Origin: Cafeteria roenbergensis
Taxonomy: Eukaryota; Sar; Bigyra; Bicosoecida; Cafeteriaceae
Assembly: GCA_008330645.1 (NCBI GenBank)
Contig: VLTN01000026.1
Span: 124,001 to 188,000 of the forward strand
Reading direction: 5' to 3'
DNA: 64,000 nt
In this document: positions 21,112 to 31,800 of the stretch, one piece after another
Numbering within the stretch: position 1 is the first letter of the stretch
Layout of the letters: each line of letters starts with the position of its first letter
The notes under the pieces: generated by a model
Told to the model about the DNA's origin: nothing
What the model saw: only the letters and a program-made list of their open reading frames with translations
Databases searched by the model: none
Position numbers and translations under genes: made by a program

Positions 21112-22024
21112 ATGGACGACTGGACCCCCCATGTTGTGTGGGCGGTCCTCGTCCTCGCGCTCGTGCTGGGACTGGCCGCGCAACGGGGGCCGAAGCGGTG
21201 GCCTGGCGGGGTGGCTGCCAGCGACCGCGCCGTGGCCCTGCTGGTGACCGCGCACCCCGACGACGAGATCATGTTCTTCCTCCCGGCCGTGCGATCTCTT
21301 CAGGCCGCTGGGTTTGATGTGTCTGTGCTGTGCCTCTCCAATGGTGAGGCCACGCTGGCGGGCTGGCCCGAGTGCCTGCCTCGCGGTGCCTTGCGCTGCT
21401 TCCCACGCTGGTCGCGCCCGCGGCGTGTCCTCCTTCGCAGGCGGTTACGACGGGCTGGGCAAGACCCGCGAGAAGGAGGCAGTTGCGTGCTGCACCGAGG
21501 TCATGGGTCTGAAGCGAGCACTTGTGCGAGTTTTGGACGACGAGGCGCTTCAAGACGGGCCTGCGTCGCCGTGGGCTGCCAAGGACGTCGGGGCCGCCGT
21601 CCAGGCGTGGGTCGCTGAGCTGGAGGCGGGCGGGAAGCACCGCGTTGAAGCCCTCGTCACGTTTGACGACGGCGGGGTGTCGGGCCACCCCAACCACATT
21701 GACACTGCCCGCGGCGTCCGCGCCCTGCCCCCCCGCGACGGCCAGACGGTGTGGGAGCTCCTGTCTGCGCCAGTCCCCGTCAAGTTCTCGGGCGCCATCG
21801 GGGCGGCCCTCGCGCTGCTGCTCGACAGCGCCACGACCCCGGCGGCGAGTGCCGCCCCGGTCAAGCCAGGCGCCGTGAGCCTTGTGGGCAGCGTGTCCCC
21901 TGATATGGCCCTCGCGCTGCACCGCGGGATGCAGGCGCACCGCTCCCAGTACGTCTGGTTCCGCTCGCTGTACGTGGCCTTCAGCCGGTACGCCTTCGTC
22001 GCCGGGATGAGGCGCCTGGCGTGA
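21112..22024 (+). CDS. PIGL: PIG-L, GlcNAc-phosphatidylinositol de-N-acetylase
   Basis: Second enzyme of GPI-anchor synthesis, on the cytosolic face of the ER. Exons 21112-21343 and 21441-22024 give 271 residues; the junction makes LSNGGYDGLGKTREKE, matching human SAGNYYNQGETRKKE. An N-terminal membrane anchor (HVVWAVLVLALVLGLAA) is followed by the metal-binding HPDDE motif in LLVTAHPDDEIMFFLPAV and by VTFDDGGVSGHPNHI, whose His residues complete the site. The C-terminus has MQAHRSQYVWFRSLYVAFSR, like human CHRSQLLWFRRLYIIFSRY. Full length for the family (about 250). Convergent with the nucleoside hydrolase, 210 bp between stops. Confidence 0.93.
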
Positions 22025-22234
22025 TTGCGCAGGGGCGGGTGCAGGCGGCAGGTGCGGGTGCAGGCATGTGTGCAGCGGCTGCCCGGTCAGGGCGGGAGCG
22101 CCAAGGGGGAGGGGGGGCGGGCGGAGGCGGCCTGGCCGCTGGCGGCGCAGCAGTCACGCGCCCTCGTGTGGGGCGGCATCGCATTCAGGCGGTCGGGGGT
22201 GGCGCGAGCCGGTCACACCGCCATCACGCAACAG

Positions 22235-23590
22235 TCACGCGCTGGCCTCTTTGGCTGCCGGCTCCAGCGAGAGCGGCGAGACGCGGTCCACGGCCGCGGC
22301 CGCCTCCAGCATCGCGTCCCAAAACGCTCCCACGTCCATCTCTGTGGCTACGCTGACAACAGGGGCGGCCGCCCACAGCCCAGCTGCCCCCCTGAAGCTC
22401 GCAGCTCCCGTGGCGGCGCTGCCGGCGGCGTCCGCGCCGGCAGAGCCAGTCCTCGCCGCTGCCGCCGGGTCGACTGCGGCGCCGCCCGCCGACGCCGCCC
22501 CCTCCGCGTCCGGCGGCGCCATCACGCCAAGGACGTCGACCACGGTTCTCCCGGCGCAAACGCCCTCGCGCTCCACAATCACGCGGCTCTGCTTGCACGC
22601 AAAGAGCCCCGGCCTCAGAGCCAGCAGCAGCGCGCAGGGGTCGTGGACCGGGGGCCCCAGCTTGAACCCGAACACGCGAGCGTAAGTGTCGGCGAAGAAC
22701 GACAGCAGGCCCAGCAGCATCGCGGGCACGCCCTGGCCGGCGCCCGCACGCCACCTCCAGCCGTCGGGCGGCGTCCCACGGGCCTCTCCCATCGCGGCCA
22801 CTCTGGCGGCTTGCTCGCGGCCGAAAATGGCGGTGTGTGTCACGTCCAGCGGAACCATTGCCACGCTCACGTGGTCGAACGCGGCCCCGCTCGCAGCCCC
22901 GCCGGCCGCCCCCAGCGCGCTGTCGGCCTCTGCCTCAAAGGCGCCCGGGCGCGCGGCTTCCAAGACCACGGCCGCCGCGTGAGGGTCCACCTCGATGTTG
23001 AACTCGGCGGCGGGGGAAGTGTTGCCAAGCCCGGTAGAGCCCCCCATGATCACCACGCGCGTGAGGCTCCCGCGAGTGACAACGTCCGGCCGGCAGCGCA
23101 GCAGCAGCGCCACGTTGGTCAGCGGGCCCGTGGCCACCAGGACGGGCAGCGGCGAGCCGTCCCGACGCGCCGCTGCGGCGGCCGCATGCAGCGCGTCGGC
23201 CATTGCAGACACTGCGTCCAACGGCGTGCCCGAGCTGCCTGCAGGCGGCTGCGGGGGGATGCTCCCCCTTGGCGCGGGGACCGGGCTGTCCAGGCTCGGC
23301 CAGTGGTCGAAGCCGTCCATGCCAGTCTTGCCGTGGATCTCGTGGCAGGCGACGGCCTCCCGCAGCAGGGGGCGGGACGCGCCTTGCACCACGGGGATGT
23401 CGGGGCGCCCGCATGCGTGAAGCATGCGACGCGCGTTGCGCGTGGTCGACGAAACTGGCACATTTCCGGCGACCGTCGTCACCAGAACGAGCTCTGCGTC
23501 AGGGAGACCGCACGCAAGGAGGATGGCCATCGCGTCATCGTGGCCCGGGTCGCAGTCGAGCACTATGGGAACTGCTGCGCGCTCCTCCAT
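22235..23590 (-). CDS. Inosine/uridine-preferring nucleoside hydrolase
   Basis: N-glycosidase that frees bases from nucleosides (IUNH family; RihA/URH type). Single exon, 451 residues from ATG 23590. The N-terminus VPIVLDCDPGHDDAMAILLA carries the calcium-binding DxDPGxDD signature. Then VTTVAGNVPV, LVATGPLTNVALLLR, VVIMGGS, AEFNIEVDPHAA and VHDPCALLLA, the C-terminal HD pair that completes the metal/ribose site, all in family order. Ala/Gly-rich inserts near residues 255-275 and 385-420 make it longer than the usual 310-340. An in-frame ATG 22 codons upstream could add a short leader; the later one was chosen because the family begins right there. Substrate preference cannot be read from the sequence. 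Confidence 0.9.
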   Translation of the reverse strand: MEERAAVPIVLDCDPGHDDAMAILLACGLPDAELVLVTTVAGNVPVSSTTRNARRMLHACGRPDIPVVQGASRPLLREAVACHEIHGKTGMDGFDHWPSLDSPVPAPRGSIPPQPPAGSSGTPLDAVSAMADALHAAAAAARRDGSPLPVLVATGPLTNVALLLRCRPDVVTRGSLTRVVIMGGSTGLGNTSPAAEFNIEVDPHAAAVVLEAARPGAFEAEADSALGAAGGAASGAAFDHVSVAMVPLDVTHTAIFGREQAARVAAMGEARGTPPDGWRWRAGAGQGVPAMLLGLLSFFADTYARVFGFKLGPPVHDPCALLLALRPGLFACKQSRVIVEREGVCAGRTVVDVLGVMAPPDAEGAASAGGAAVDPAAAARTGSAGADAAGSAATGAASFRGAAGLWAAAPVVSVATEMDVGAFWDAMLEAAAAVDRVSPLSLEPAAKEASA

Positions 23591-23775
23591 CCCTCGCTCC
23601 CAGCCGGAGGCGTGTGCGCGACCGCTCGGCGCCGGAGGTTTTCCGGGGCTCTGCATTTGCTGCGGCGCCACGTCGATGCAACTCGCCCCGGCGTGGCACC
23701 TGTGAACGTCTGGACGGGAGGTCAGGCCGCAGGTCGCAGACACATCCGAGGATCGCGTAGCTCTGGGGAGGCGCC

Positions 23776-24437
23776 ATGCCGCGGTGCACGCCGGGCGTGC
23801 TGATCGAAGGGTGAGACGCAGTGCATTTGTTAAGCGTCGCTGGACGCACGAGATTGCGCCGGCGATGGCTGACCCGTGGCGCCCGCTGCCCCTCTCGGGT
23901 CCGCAGAGACGTGTCGATCATCATGTTCATCATGTGGCTGGACGACAGGGAGAAGCTGCGCGGTGCGGAGCCGATCGTGATCGATGCGGTCTCCCCGACG
24001 GCAGTGTTCGTGGCCCGCAACAAGGCCGAGCTGGTGCAGGAGCAGGTGCGGCGATACGTGGCCGCGTCGGCCACGCTCAAGAACAAGACGCACGTGGACG
24101 AGGAAGACGACGGGCTGGGGGCGCGCCGGCAGCCTGAAGCGGAGGCCGCTGCGCCCAATCGAGCGCCTCGCAAGCCCAGGAGCAAGGCCCGGTCCCCCAA
24201 GGCGGCAGCGGCCTCCGGGGCCGCGGCCGGTGCAAGCGCGGACGCCTCAGCGCGGGATGAGCTTCCCGTCACGGGAAGGTCGCTTGCTGGCCGCGTGAGG
24301 AGGCGTTCGGCAAAGAGCGCAGCCGCTGCGGCCTCTGCCGAGCTGGAGCGAGAGGCCTTGGGCGAGGACGAGGACCACGACGACGGGGCTGATGGCGAAG
24401 GCAGTGGCGCGGCCGCGGCCCCTGCATACGTGGACGA

Positions 24438-24477
<40 letters not shown>

Positions 24478-24516
24478 TTTGCGGAAGAGCCGAACGACGA
24501 CGACTTTGAAGCGTGA
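23776..24516 (+). CDS. TFB5: TFIIH subunit TFB5/TTDA (GTF2H5) with acidic C-terminal extension
   Basis: Smallest core subunit of the transcription/repair factor TFIIH; stabilises the p52 (TFB2) subunit and XPB activity. Exons 23776-23810 and 23907-24516 give 214 residues. The splice makes MPRCTPGVLIEGDVSIIMFI, aligning with human [20 protein letters not shown]; then MWLDDREKLRGAEPIVIDAV, SPTAVFV and LVQEQVRRYVA match LYLDES, KKFIIQDIDDTHVFV and ELVNVLQERV. This TFB5 fold takes residues 1 to about 62. The remaining 150 are unlike any TFB5 I know: a Lys/Arg/Ala-rich basic stretch, then an acidic end with about ten consecutive Asp encoded by GAC repeats (24441-24474) and EFAEEPNDDDFEA. One uninterrupted frame joins both parts, so the fusion is encoded as such; a missed intron cannot be excluded. 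Confidence 0.78.
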
Positions 24517-24642
24517 GCGGTGCTTTCGGGTGCGTCTGCGCACTGTGCGTGCAGCTAGCGATGCTCGGAGTGACTGCAGCGAGCCGGTGATGGCCACGTC
24601 GCCGCGCAACGTTTGCACTGAGCGAGCGATATCGAACTCACC

Positions 24643-24690
24643 CACGCGCGCACACAAACACACAACCTCATGCACACACGAACACACGCG
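24643..24690. repeat. CA-rich tract (TG-rich on DPY30 sense strand)
   Basis: A run of CACACAAACACACAAC and CACACACGAACACACG words between the TFB5 and DPY30 stops, starting 113 bp past the DPY30 stop on its sense strand. It belongs to a recurrent set of 3'-region TG tracts. Confidence 0.6.
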
Positions 24691-24803
24691 CAGCACGAGT
24701 GCGAGGCACAGCTGCGCCTGCTCGCGGCGCGGACGCAGCCGCTCGCCGGCCTCATGGCTGGGAGGCGGCGCGGGGCCGCGGCCAGCCATACGCGGCCACA
24801 CAA

Positions 24804-25509
24804 TCACTCGGCGGCTGGCGCCGGGGCAGGCATGGCAGACCCCTCCTCCTCCGCGGGGGCGTCGTCGGGCCGGCCGTCGGGGTTGTTCTGGAGCAAGTAG
24901 TGGGCAAGATACTCCACCGGGTGCGGCGGCCTGCGCCGGCGGCAGCGGCAACGGACGCAGCTCGAGGTGGCTCGCGAATGGCGCCCGCTCAGCCAGGGCC
25001 CGCCCAGCAGCGCGCCCAATACGGCTGCGCGAAACGGCTGCCCTGCGACCTCGGCTCAGAGCACACCTGGCAGGAGGGGGGCGCCGTGACCGACTCACCG
25101 CTCCTTGGCGAGCTGCGCGAGCCCTTGCAGCAACAGCGGCACCACGGTGCGGTCCAGGTACGCGCGCACCGGCAGCACAGCAGTGTCCAAGTCAGCCGTC
25201 TCGGTTTGCACGGCTGCCTCGATGGCCTCCCCCTGCGAGCGAGCCAAGTGGCAGCGGGAGCTCCGGGCGTCGAAGGCGAACGCGGCGCGATGCCGCGGGA
25301 AGCACCCAACGCAGCTGGCGCGCGGCATGCCTGCGGCATACCTCTTCGCGGCTGCCGCCAAGGGCCGCAGCAAGGTCTGCGAGGCAAGCGGGCAAGCGGA
25401 ATGGAGTCCCGGGCTGGGGAGAGGGCGTTGCGGCAGCTCGACACCGTGGTGCGCTCAGCGAGCGGCTGCAGCTCGCGCCGAGCGCCTCACCGTCGGCAGC
25501 AGTGGACAT
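24804..25509 (-). CDS. DPY30: DPY30, COMPASS/MLL H3K4 methyltransferase subunit
   Basis: Dimerising core subunit of the SET1/MLL histone H3K4 methyltransferase complexes. The diagnostic DPY-30 motif spans a splice junction: [43 protein letters not shown], closely matching human [20 protein letters not shown] and ERPPNPIEFLASYLLKN. Exon 3 is 24804-24930 and exon 2 ends at 25099; both are firm. The 5' part is less certain: the model uses exon 1 at 25491-25509 (MSTAAD) and exon 2 from 25330, giving 125 residues, but an acceptor nearer the motif is possible. The C-terminus is a short acidic/Pro-Ala tail. Related DPY-30 domains also occur in radial-spoke and other axonemal proteins, but here the domain stands alone, favouring the chromatin role. 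Confidence 0.85.
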
Positions 25510-25834
25510 GGCTGGCTGCTTTCAAACCCTTCAATGCGCGCTCCTCCTGCGGGCCCCGGTCCGGCCCCGAGCAGTTGTGCATTTCCCCCGACAGGCCTGC
25601 TTGAATAGTTGCCCCGCATGCAAGATGTTTGCCGGGTCAGACCGTCGAAGGTAAAGCTCACGACGCAGCCGTGAATGACAAGAGTGTGCGTGTGCTCGTG
25701 TGAGGAATGACCCAGGGCGAGGAATGCACGCTTTCGCCCCAACGCAGCGCGCGCCGCGCAGGCAAAATGCGACGGGGCGCGTTTGCCAGCGCTGCCAGGG
25801 CTCGCCGCTCTTGGCCGCGCCGCATCGCGAGGCC
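25510..25834. other. Intergenic region between BRR2 stop and DPY30 start
   Basis: 325 bp on the minus-strand path between two tandem genes. No gene recognised. Confidence 0.4.
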
Positions 25835-28800
25835 TCACTCGTCCGGCACCACCACAAGGCTGAGGCTGAGCTGCTTGTCGCACCCGAGATAGGCGTCGGA
25901 CATGAGGAGCAGGTCGAGCCCGTGCGGGCCCACGTCCTCGGGCGCCTCGAAGGGAACCGCCACCGTTGCCGCGCGACCGAGCGTCACCCGCTTGAGGCCG
26001 TACAGCCTGTTCTTCTTGCTGTCCCCCACGAGGAGCCACCAGCCCTCGGTCTTGGGCAGCGGGAAGCGGGGCGCGATCACGGCGCCGAGCCCCGCCCCCT
26101 CGTCCATGCCCTCCGCCCCCTCATCGCGCTCCAGCCGCACGCGCAGCTTGAGGGCGCTGGCGGGCGCTGTCTGGGCCGGCGAGTCCTCTGACTGCCCGTC
26201 GCCCTCGCTTGCCCCGAGCAGCTCCCACTGCATATCCACAACGGGATAGCGGTTGCAAAAGGCGGAGACATCGGTCGCCTGCTCGGCGGTGAGGCCGCGA
26301 AGCACGGTGGCGCGGGTGTCGTCGTCCGCGTCCATGAGGGCGACAACGCTGTCCACGGGCACGGGCTCGGCGTCCACGTCCTCGTCCTCTTCGTCCTCGT
26401 CCGGAAGGGGCGTGTACTCGGTGTCGAGGCAGAGCTTGACTCTGTCCGGCGTGAAGTGCGGCAGCTGCAGGAGCGACGCCGCCTCCGCGTCGGCCCACGT
26501 GCCCTGCACGAGCATCTGCGACAGCTCCATGGCCGCCAGGGCCGGGCGCAGCCAGCCCTCCGACGCGACCACGTCGACCATGGCCCCCACCAGCCTCAGG
26601 CTGCGGCGGAGCAGCCACTCCAGGTCCCGGCGAAGGTCCACGGGCAGCGGGGAGCGGAACACGTGGCAGAGCAGCAGGACGTGCGCCTTCACGTGCGGGT
26701 CCTCCCAGGCAGAGTCCTCCGCGAGGGTCACGGGGAGGTGCAGAGCCAGCCGCTCGACCGCGGCCGGCTCCCCGGCGCGCACTGGCAGGTCGTCGAACTC
26801 GGCCGCGGCCGCCAGCACCTCGATGAAGCCTGCCTGCTTCGTCTTGGCAGTGAGCGCCTCCGCCATGACCTCCATCGTGGTGTGCTGCACGTCGAAGAAT
26901 GCGGCCACTCTGCCCAGGTTGAGGGGCACGACGTCGGCCCCGTCCTCCCCCTCCAGAGCCACGCAGCCTGCCTGCTCCAGGTCGCCCAGCACCGCCTCGA
27001 CCAGCTCGGAGAAGAAGTCGCTCAGGTGCGCTGAGGACGCCGCGGCGAGGTTGTAAAAGTTGGGGTTGCGCGGGAGCCGGCGGAACAGGTAGGTCCACGT
27101 GAGCCAGTCGACGGCCTCCTGCTTGGAGGAGATGGTCTCCGCGGCGGCCTCGGCGCACAGAGGCTCGTGCAGCGCCTGGTCAAGGTGGCTCTCCACGGGC
27201 AGGGGCTCGCTGAGGAAGCGAGCGACGAACTCCCTGCGGGCTGCGCCGCACAGCACGGCGACGAAGGCGCCCTCGTCCTCGCGGGGGCGGCTGGAGCGGC
27301 CCACCATGCGGAGGAGGGAGGCCACGGGGAGGTCGACCTGCTGCTGCTCCCGGCCGTCGAAGGCCTGCGTTCCCATGATCACGACGGCGTGGGCGCGAAG
27401 CGTCACGTCCCAGCACATTGCTGAGACCACCACCACAACGGCAAGGCGGCCTGCTGCGTGGAGGGCCTCGACCGCGGCGCGGTCGGCATCGCTGAGCGCC
27501 TCGTGCACAAATCCCACTCCCAAGGCGACGCAGTGGCGAAGCACGGGGTCTTCGAGCGTCGCTGCGTCAGCGGCGGCAGCTGCGTCGGGCACTCGCTGGA
27601 ACATGCTGGCGTCGCCGTCGCTGGCTGCGAAGGCGAGAAGGTCGATGGCAGTGACGAGCACCTGGCTGCGGGAGGGAGCGAACACCAGCCCGGGCTTTCC
27701 CGCGACAACGGCGTCTTCCGCCGGAGCAGGCGCCGCAGCTGCAGACGACGACGACGACGAAGACGAGGACGAGGACGACGAGGACGACGAACACGAAGAC
27801 GAGGACGAGGACGAGGACGGTGCCCATGCGGCTTCGCGGGCGGCCTGGGGCGTGGCACAGCGCGCCGAGATGTGCGCGTAGCAGGGGCGCGCCATGGCTG
27901 CGAGGCGGGCCTGGGCGTTGGGCACGTCAAAGGCCTGGATGCGCAAGTCGAGGGGCTGCGGCCTGGCGCTGGGGTGGAAGGCGAAGCGGGCGGAGGCCGG
28001 CACGCCGAGCCACTCGGCCATGTCGCGGCTGTTAGCTACCGGGGCAGCGAGGGCCACGATGCGGAGGGGCGGGGGCAGGTCAGCTGACCTGGGCTTGGGG
28101 CGACCGGCCTCCGCCGCGTCCGCCTCGGCCTGGAGCTTGTCCGCGGCGTGGATCTGCGCCCCCATGAATCGCATGCGGCTGCAGACCACCTCCAGCCGGG
28201 GGCCCTCCTGGCCGCCGACCAGGTGGACGTCGTCGACGACCACGAGGCGCGTGCGCTGCACCGCCTGGCGCTTGCGCCAGCGGCGAGAGAGCCTGTCCCA
28301 CTGGGCGGCCGTGGCGACGACGAGGTGCGCGCCGCGGGTAAGCTTGAGGTCGGCGGCTGCCTCGCCCGTCAGCTCGACCACGGACTTGCCAAGGCCCAGG
28401 CCGAAGCGCAGGCTCCAGTCAGCAAAGGTCTCGCGCGCCGCTGCGCCGTGCGGGGCGACGTACACGGCGAGGCCGTCGGGCTCCGCGCGCCAGAGGCGGA
28501 GGAGCGCCAGCTCTGCACACAGAGTCTTGCCCGCCCCCGGCGCGGCCGCCACGAGGCAGTTGTCGGACGACTTGTAGAGGGCGGAGAAGCACTGCGTCTG
28601 GATGGGGTTGAGCGCGGACACGGCACGGTCGGCGCCCGCCGCGCGAGCGTCGTACAGGACCGCGAAGGCCGGCACCTCGAGCGCGTCGAGGCGCTGGGGG
28701 CGGAGGTCCAGGAGCTCCGTGGGGGGCAGGAAGCGCTGCGGGAGGACGAGCCGGCGGAGGGAGACGGGGTGGGTCGCCTCGGCGTGGAGCCAGCGGTCGG

Positions 28801-31800
28801 AGATGACGCGGAGGTAGATCTGGGGGGGCACCGGGTCGGGGAGGGGCACGACGAAGGACACGGTGTGGGGCTGCTTGGCGAAGCGGCCGCGGATGCGCAG
28901 CTGCTCGTGGTGGAGAATGACCTCCCCGTCGCCGTCCTCGGCCAGAACCCAAAAGGTCTGCGAGGGCCCGTGGAAGCGCGCGTCCCACTCGAAGTCCGGC
29001 GTGACGGTGAGGTCCACCCGCAGCATCGAGCGCGAGATGGGCTGCACCTGGGCTGAGAGCTCCACGCGGGGGAAGCAGTGCACGAGGGCGTGGAGGGAGA
29101 CGCCCAGCGAGGGCTTGCGCACCAGCTCCCCGAGGTCGGCCGGCTTGAGGTCCACGTAGCGGTCCCACGGCAGCTCCCTGCGCTCGAGGAGGTGGCAGAC
29201 CTCCTCAGGGAGCCCGATCGCGCCTGTGCTTGCGAACTGCCGCAGGGGGGTGTGGGGGAGCCAGACGCGGTGGTCCACCATCTGGCAGAGCTGCAGGAGG
29301 CGCCGCGCCAGGCCGGCCCAGGACCGGCGCAGGGCCACTTCGAAGAGCGCGCGGAAGATGCGCGAGGCGGACTGCTGAACGTAGGTCATGTCCGCGACGA
29401 GCGCGAGGCCCTCCAGCCGGAGCCGGGAGATGTAGGCCTGCAGGAGGACGTTGATCTTGCAGGCGGGCTCGTCCGCGCCCTCGCGGATGGGCACGGGCAC
29501 GGCCTCGCGGAGGCGGATGAGCTCCTCGCGCTCCTCGTCCCGCACGACGACGTTCCTGAACTCGTGGGAGAGGGCGAAGAGGCGGAAGATGCCGATCTCC
29601 GTCATGGCGGGGCGCATGTGCTCGTTGTAGATGGCGATGGAGGGGTGCGTCACGTAAAAGTGGGCGGCCACGCGGCCGAGGGCGGTGGTCTGGAGGGCGC
29701 CTGTGGCGCGGTCGTAGCTGACGAGGCCGTGGCGGTCCAGGAGGACGGCCGCCGAGTGCGCCAGGTTGAGGCGGTGCTGCAGCAGGCGGGGATCGAGGTC
29801 GAGCGCCGACTCGTCTCCGCCCGGCACGCCGTACACCGAGGGACTGCGCAGCATGCGCACGTACAGGTAGGTGTACGTGAGCCAGCGGGCAGCGTCGCGG
29901 AGGTCGGCAACGGACCCAGCGGCCACTTCGGCGCTGAGGTGGTCCGGCAGCGCCTTGACCATCTGCGACTCGATGGGCAGCTGCTCGTTGAGCAGGCTGG
30001 TGTAGTAGCGGAGGTGCTCGTGCCCGGTGATGAGGACGCCCTCGCCAAAGGTGTCGAACTGCGGACGACCGGCTCTGCCGAGCATCTGGAGCACGTCCTG
30101 CGGGGAGAGCTCGCCCCAGGCGCCCTTCTCGGGGTCGTACACCTGCGTGCCCTTGATCACCACGGTGTGCGCGGGGAGGTTCACGCCCCACGCCAGGGTC
30201 GCGGTCGAGCAGAGCACCTGGACGTGGCCGTCCTCGAACAGGTCCTCCACGAGGGACCGGTCAGCGCGGGCCATGCCGGCGTGGTGGATCGCGAAGCCGT
30301 AGGGGAGGAGCTCCTTGAGGTCGGCGCTCTTGACCGTCTCCGCCTTCTCCTGGAGGATCTCTCGGGACGCGGAGCCCTCCTTGAGGAAGCGGCCGATGGC
30401 GCCGCGCTCGAGGGCCATGTCCCGGAGGGCGCGCGCCGTGCGCGCGGTGTCCTTGCGAGAGTGCACGAAGACGATGCCCTGGTTGCGGCCTGCCTCCGCC
30501 TCGAGCTTTCCGTAGGCCACCTCGTTCATCGTCGCGAGGCGCTTGAGGGCCTTGCGGTCCGTGATCCCGACAAACGTCTGCTGCAGCGGGCAGGGGCGGT
30601 AGGAGCTGTCGAAGAAGAAGAGCCCGTTCTCGGGGTTCACGCGGAGGAAGGCGGCCACATCTTGGTAGTTCGGCAGCGTCGCGGAGAGGCCCACGATGCG
30701 AGTCTGCTCGCGCGTGGTCTCCACGGTGCGGAGGGTGCGGGCCACGATGGCTTCGAGCACGGGGCCTCGGCTGTCGTGCAGCAGGTGGACCTCGTCGATG
30801 ATGAGCAGGCGGACGAGGCGGGTGTAGGAGCGACCCTCGCCTGCCTTGCGGGTGACGATGTCCCACTTCTCGGGGGTGGTCACAATCACCTGCGTGTCGC
30901 TCAGCTGCGAGGCGGTGAGGTTGTTGTCGCCCGAGAGCTCCTTCACGTTGACGCCGTACGCCTCCGTGAGGCGGTTGGAGAGGTTCGCGACGACCTCCTG
31001 CACGAGCGCCTTCATGGGGGCCACGTAGACGACCTTGAACTTGCTCGTGTCGATGGTGCCGTCCGGCAGCCGGTGCTGGCCGAGCTGCTGGAGGATGGTG
31101 AGCACTGCCACATTGGTCTTGCCAGCGCCCGTGGGGGCGCAGAGGAGGAGGTTTCCCGCCGAGCGGAGCGCCGCGTCGCAGAGGCGGGACTGCACGCGGT
31201 TGAGGGAGGTCATGCCGGCAAAGGCGGGCCGCGCCCAGGCCGGAAGCTCGGCGATGGGGATGAGCCGCTCGTCGGCGCCGAGCGGGCGGGAGCGCAGCGC
31301 CGGCACGTGCACCTCTTCGTACCCGCGGTGGCTGGTGGTCGTGGAGCCCTCCAGGACGACGCGCGAGTTGGTCATTTTCATGGCGCCGTCCTTGAACGCA
31401 AGGGCGTCCAGGTCGACCTCGCGGAGCGAGTCGCTGCCGGGGGCGCCCCCCGCGCTAGCTGCGCCGGCCGCGGACGCTGCTGCTGCTGCGGCGCCGGCGC
31501 CGGCGGCGGAGGAGGAAGAGGCCGCGCCGCCGTTGGCGGCAGCACTAGCGGCGGCGGCGGCGGCGGCGGCCCTGAGCTTGAGGACCTCCTCCTTGGAGCG
31601 CGCGATGAGGCCGGTGCCCACGGACCCTGACCAGCTCTTCGGGTCAACGCCGGCGTCCAGCTCCGCCAGCACGGAGGCGCCGCAGTCCCGGCCCACAGGC
31701 ATGTCCGCGGCGGCCGCCAGCGCGGCGTCGTGCGGGCCTGCGTCCGCGACCGGAGCGCGGTCAGCGTCCATGGCCGTTCTCAGGGCTGCGCGCTCTGCCT

